From Paraflavitalea devenefica (GTDB taxonomy: Bacteria > Bacteroidota > Bacteroidia > Chitinophagales > Chitinophagaceae): DNA of 64,000 bases. The DNA is taken from contig NZ_JAARML010000002.1 of the NCBI RefSeq assembly GCF_011759375.1, positions 744,001 through 808,000 of the forward strand, given 5' to 3'. The notes under the pieces are model-generated. The model made no database searches. It saw nothing but the letters and a program-made list of their open reading frames with translations, and was not told the origin of the DNA. How positions within the stretch are numbered: position 1 is the first letter of the stretch; each line of letters begins with the position of its first letter. Shown here one piece after another: positions 62,031 to 64,000 of this stretch. A program made the position numbers and the translations under genes.

Positions 62031-62084
62031 AATTGTTGTTATTTAGAACAATTGTTTGTTTTATTATAAAACTTTGTATATTTG
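62031..62084 (+). promoter_or_regulatory. Promoter and operator of toxin-antitoxin unit
   Basis: AATTGTT (62031-62037) and AACAATT (62047-62053) form a perfect inverted repeat with 9 bases between. TTTG (62055-62058) and TATATTTG (62077-62084) match the -33 and -7 consensus with 18 bases between. Transcription should begin near 62090, only about four bases before the ATG, so the antitoxin mRNA is nearly leaderless. The inverted repeat is well placed for autorepression by the XRE domain. Confidence 0.75.
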
Positions 62085-62093
62085 TGGGGAGTT

Positions 62094-62897
62094 ATGAGAT
62101 CAAAACTGTCACAAAAGCTGATTGGCCAACGCCTTACAGCACTCAGGAAATTAAAGGGATTATCACAGGAAGACCTTGCCAAAAGAGTACAGCTATCCAG
62201 GCCCTCTCTTGCCCAGATTGAATTGGGTAACAGGAGTGTAGATGTACTGGAGCTGCAAAAATTTGCTGAGGTACTTGGTTTTTCATTAGATGATTTTGTA
62301 TCCAAAGATTTTTCTACCACTGAACAACCTGAAGAAATGATGACAATTGATCCGCAACAAACTACCATGCGTGTTTCCATTCCTGCCCTGCAGGTGGATA
62401 AATTCAGGCATGTATTGTTATACGTCCTGGAACGTTGTGCCGGAAAACCGAATGTTGGTGAAACCGTATTATACAAGCTGCTCTATTTCGCAGATTTTAA
62501 TTATTATGAATTATATGAAGAGCATCTGACCGGGGCCAGGTACCGCAAGTTGCCTTACGGTCCGGTGCCACAAAAGCTGGATACCATTGTAAATCAGATG
62601 GTAGATCAAAACCAGTTACAGCGGATCAAAACGGATTATCATGGCTATCCTCAAACCCGCTATATCCCCCTCGAAAAGCCCGATCTTACACTACTAAAAG
62701 CGAGTGAGAAAGAAGTAATTGATAAAGTGATCGCCCAGTTTTCCGATTGGTCTGCTGCTGCTATCAGTGCCTGGTCACATAAAGACATGCCCTGGCTTGC
62801 CTCCAAAGAAGGAGAAGATATTGACTATGAGCTGGCCTTTTACCGGGAAGCGCCGTTTACAGTACGGAATTATGGTAACGAAATAGAGGAACCATGA
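62094..62897 (+). CDS. Panacea-type antitoxin with XRE DNA-binding domain
   Basis: A 267-residue protein. Residues about 9-66 form an XRE-type helix-turn-helix (IGQRLTALRKLKGLSQEDLAK, LSRPSLAQIELGNRS). Residues about 105-255 match DUF4065/Panacea: VLLYVLERCAGKPNVGETVLYKLLYFADFNYYEL, GARYRKLPYGPVP, then the helical WSAAAISAWSHKDMPWL. Panacea is a domain that neutralises many unrelated toxins. ATG at 62094 is used; an upstream TTG at 62082 would precede the predicted transcription start. The ATG of the next gene overlaps its TGA. Regulated by the operator at 62031-62053. Confidence 0.9.
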   Translation: MRSKLSQKLIGQRLTALRKLKGLSQEDLAKRVQLSRPSLAQIELGNRSVDVLELQKFAEVLGFSLDDFVSKDFSTTEQPEEMMTIDPQQTTMRVSIPALQVDKFRHVLLYVLERCAGKPNVGETVLYKLLYFADFNYYELYEEHLTGARYRKLPYGPVPQKLDTIVNQMVDQNQLQRIKTDYHGYPQTRYIPLEKPDLTLLKASEKEVIDKVIAQFSDWSAAAISAWSHKDMPWLASKEGEDIDYELAFYREAPFTVRNYGNEIEEP

Positions 62898-63238
62898 ATT
62901 TTGATGAGTTGCCGGAGTATAAGAAAGACCTGAAAAACCTGCTTAAGAAATACCGCACCCTGGCAGAGGACATGGAAGTAGTGAAAAAAGTACTGCGTAT
63001 ATCACCGGATGAGCGTCCTCCCTTCAGTTTCCGGATTGATAACCTGGGTATTGAAACCTGCATCATAAAAGTAAAAAAGATTGCCTGCAGGTCATTAAAA
63101 GGGCGGGGCGTTAACTCCGGAATGCGATTGATCTATGCATTATTCAAAGAAGAACAGAAGATCGTCTTCATAGAGCTCTACCATAAAGGCGAAAAAGAGT
63201 GTGAAGACAAGCAACGGGTTATTAAACATTTCAAATAA
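62894..63238 (+). CDS. RelE-like toxin partner of Panacea antitoxin
   Basis: A 114-residue basic protein with the RelE/ParE-like shape: helical start (FDELPEYKKDLKNLLKKYRTL), beta strands CIIKVKKIACRSLKGRG, the Arg-containing RLIYALF strand and IVFIELYHKGEKECED, the last two typical of RelE-family toxins that cleave mRNA on the ribosome. Catalytic residues are not certain. Its ATG overlaps the antitoxin stop by four bases (ATGA), giving translational coupling. A type II system with the toxin second. Confidence 0.8.
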   Translation: MNFDELPEYKKDLKNLLKKYRTLAEDMEVVKKVLRISPDERPPFSFRIDNLGIETCIIKVKKIACRSLKGRGVNSGMRLIYALFKEEQKIVFIELYHKGEKECEDKQRVIKHFK

Positions 63239-63253
63239 GCATTTATAAAAGCT

Positions 63254-63275
63254 CCCTCGACAAGCTCAGGGTGAC
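63254..63275. repeat. Short interspersed repeat overlapping the MocA-like stop
   Basis: CCCT (63254-63257) and AGGG (63268-63271) flank CGACAAGCTC. Its reverse strand reads CCTGAGCTTGTCGAGG, a sequence recalled from intergenic repeats in many bacteria. It supplies the stop codon of the gene at 63266. Confidence 0.4.
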
Positions 63276-63856
63276 AAATTCTTCAGCCGCTCATAATCTT
63301 CCGGCGTATCAATGTCTATACTTCCCAGGGGAAAGGGAATGGTGGCCACTTCTTCCGGGAATTGTTGTAGGAGGCGTTTAGCGCCTTGTTGTCCATTCAG
63401 TTGTTGCAAGGCCGGAAAGTACTGCTTATCAAATAGTACCGGCGTGCCAATCGTATTGTCATAGCTGCAGCCTACTATTCCTTTGCCCGACCTTTCTTTT
63501 TCAGCGATCATTTGCTGCAACAGTTCAGTAGTAATAAAAGGCTGATCGCACACCGCAATGATAAGGGCATCCGGCGTAAATCCTGCCTGTGTCATGCCGG
63601 TTACACCTGCAGCCACAGAGGTGCCCATGCCTTCCTGCCATTGTTCATTGGGTATTAACTGTACTTCGTAGTGTTGTAAGGCTGTTGCAATAGCGCGGGT
63701 ATGTTCGCCGGTGACCACAAAAACAGGTTTGCTGATGGCAGCCGCAGCCGATACCGTATGCTCCAGGAAAGTTTTGCCCTGCCAGGTCAGGAACATCTTG
63801 GGCTGTCCCATGCGCGAGGAAGCGCCCGCCGCCAGTAATAGCAGGGCAGTGGTCAT
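63266..63856 (-). CDS. MocA-like nucleotidyltransferase (molybdenum cofactor)
   Basis: A 196-residue nucleotidyltransferase: LLLLAAGASSRMGQPKMFLTWQGKTFLEH (the GxGxSxRMGxxK-like nucleotide motif), LIIAVCDQPFITTELLQQM with the DQP metal site, and GTPVLFDKQYFPAL, QQGAKRLLQQFP, then DIDTPEDYERL. This is the MocA type, which links CTP to molybdopterin for xanthine dehydrogenase-class enzymes. Its ATG overlaps the TGA of an upstream XdhC-like gene, as in other Moco-enzyme loci. The last codons lie in an interspersed repeat. Confidence 0.87.
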   Translation of the reverse strand: MTTALLLLAAGASSRMGQPKMFLTWQGKTFLEHTVSAAAAISKPVFVVTGEHTRAIATALQHYEVQLIPNEQWQEGMGTSVAAGVTGMTQAGFTPDALIIAVCDQPFITTELLQQMIAEKERSGKGIVGCSYDNTIGTPVLFDKQYFPALQQLNGQQGAKRLLQQFPEEVATIPFPLGSIDIDTPEDYERLKNLSP

Positions 63857-64000
63857 ACAGTAGATGTATTGTTATTGGATAGTTGTTCCGTGATGGTGCA
63901 GCTTACCGGGTCAGTAGTAGGATTGGTAGCTTTAGGATGCTGCAACAGGTATTGCTCATGTTGATGGATAGAACCTTTTTTATCACGCAGGGAATTGCCA
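63853..64000 (-). CDS. C-terminal end of XdhC/CoxI-like protein
   Basis: The last 48 codons of a minus-strand frame that enters from the right edge. It begins GNSLRDKKGSIHQHEQ; the L-R-D-K-K-G-S-I-H pattern resembles the closing motif of XdhC/CoxI proteins, which insert the sulphurated molybdenum cofactor. Its TGA overlaps the MocA-like ATG by four bases, supporting co-translation. Family assignment rests on a short match and on that pairing. Confidence 0.55.
   Translation of the reverse strand, partial: GNSLRDKKGSIHQHEQYLLQHPKATNPTTDPVSCTITEQLSNNNTSTV

Overview
The window looks like the chromosome of a Bacteroidetes bacterium, most likely of the Chitinophagia class. The evidence is a SusC/SusD pair with an STN-type TonB receptor and an adjacent ECF sigma/FecR pair, many lipoproteins with short lipoboxes, LytS/LytTR regulators, and several promoters matching the Bacteroidetes form (TTTG, then TAnnTTTG about 18 bases later). 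No rRNA, tRNA, CRISPR array, insertion sequence or prophage was recognised. The left and right edges each cut a gene.

Layout. 1-5963: haem uptake locus (two HmuY-like lipoproteins, hmuTUV, an AraC-type regulator and its probable operator). 6215-27969: a large glycan utilisation locus read rightward: ECF sigma, FecR, SusC, SusD, an IPT/NHL surface lipoprotein, two tandem beta-helix lipoproteins, a small secreted protein, a double SGNH esterase, two GH89 alpha-N-acetylglucosaminidases (one fused to a GH123-like domain) and a GH29 fucosidase. The enzyme set points to animal-type or mucin-like glycans carrying alpha-GlcNAc, GalNAc and fucose. 27988-33556: DUF1772 protein, cytochrome c, M14 peptidase, HEFTH lipoprotein, secreted Cys-rich protein. 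33764-42205: flavin monooxygenase, LytS/LytTR pair, hybrid kinase with a XylR_N/V4R-type sensor, PEP mutase-like enzyme, HxlR regulator. 42511-54499: unknown GAF-like protein, cytochrome c, YeiH-like transporter, TonB receptor, second LytS/LytTR pair, Gly-rich surface protein, NHL lipoprotein. 54503-56788: proBA. 57094-61962: polysaccharide-lyase-like protein, ThuA protein, VOC protein, GH29 with discoidin domain, SMP-30 lipoprotein. 62094-63238: Panacea antitoxin with RelE-like toxin. 63266-64000: MocA-like transferase and the tail of an XdhC-like protein.

Main discovery. Four transcription units around the LytTR gene at 37511 carry the same bipartite site: TCSGTTAAG, 12 bases, TTYRTTAAM (21-bp repeat spacing). 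Each is followed 28-29 bases later by a -7-like box, and each points toward its gene. The units are the LytS gene itself, the flavin monooxygenase, the Cys-rich secreted protein and the hybrid kinase. This looks like a compact, self-regulated LytTR regulon in which one two-component system controls a second, aromatic-type sensor kinase. A different 21-bp-spaced repeat (TCGTTCACNTAC) lies upstream of the Gly-rich protein beside the second LytTR system, and a 21-bp-spaced AAATCCGGTTT repeat lies upstream of hmuY beside the AraC gene. All of these were read by eye and need computational and experimental confirmation.
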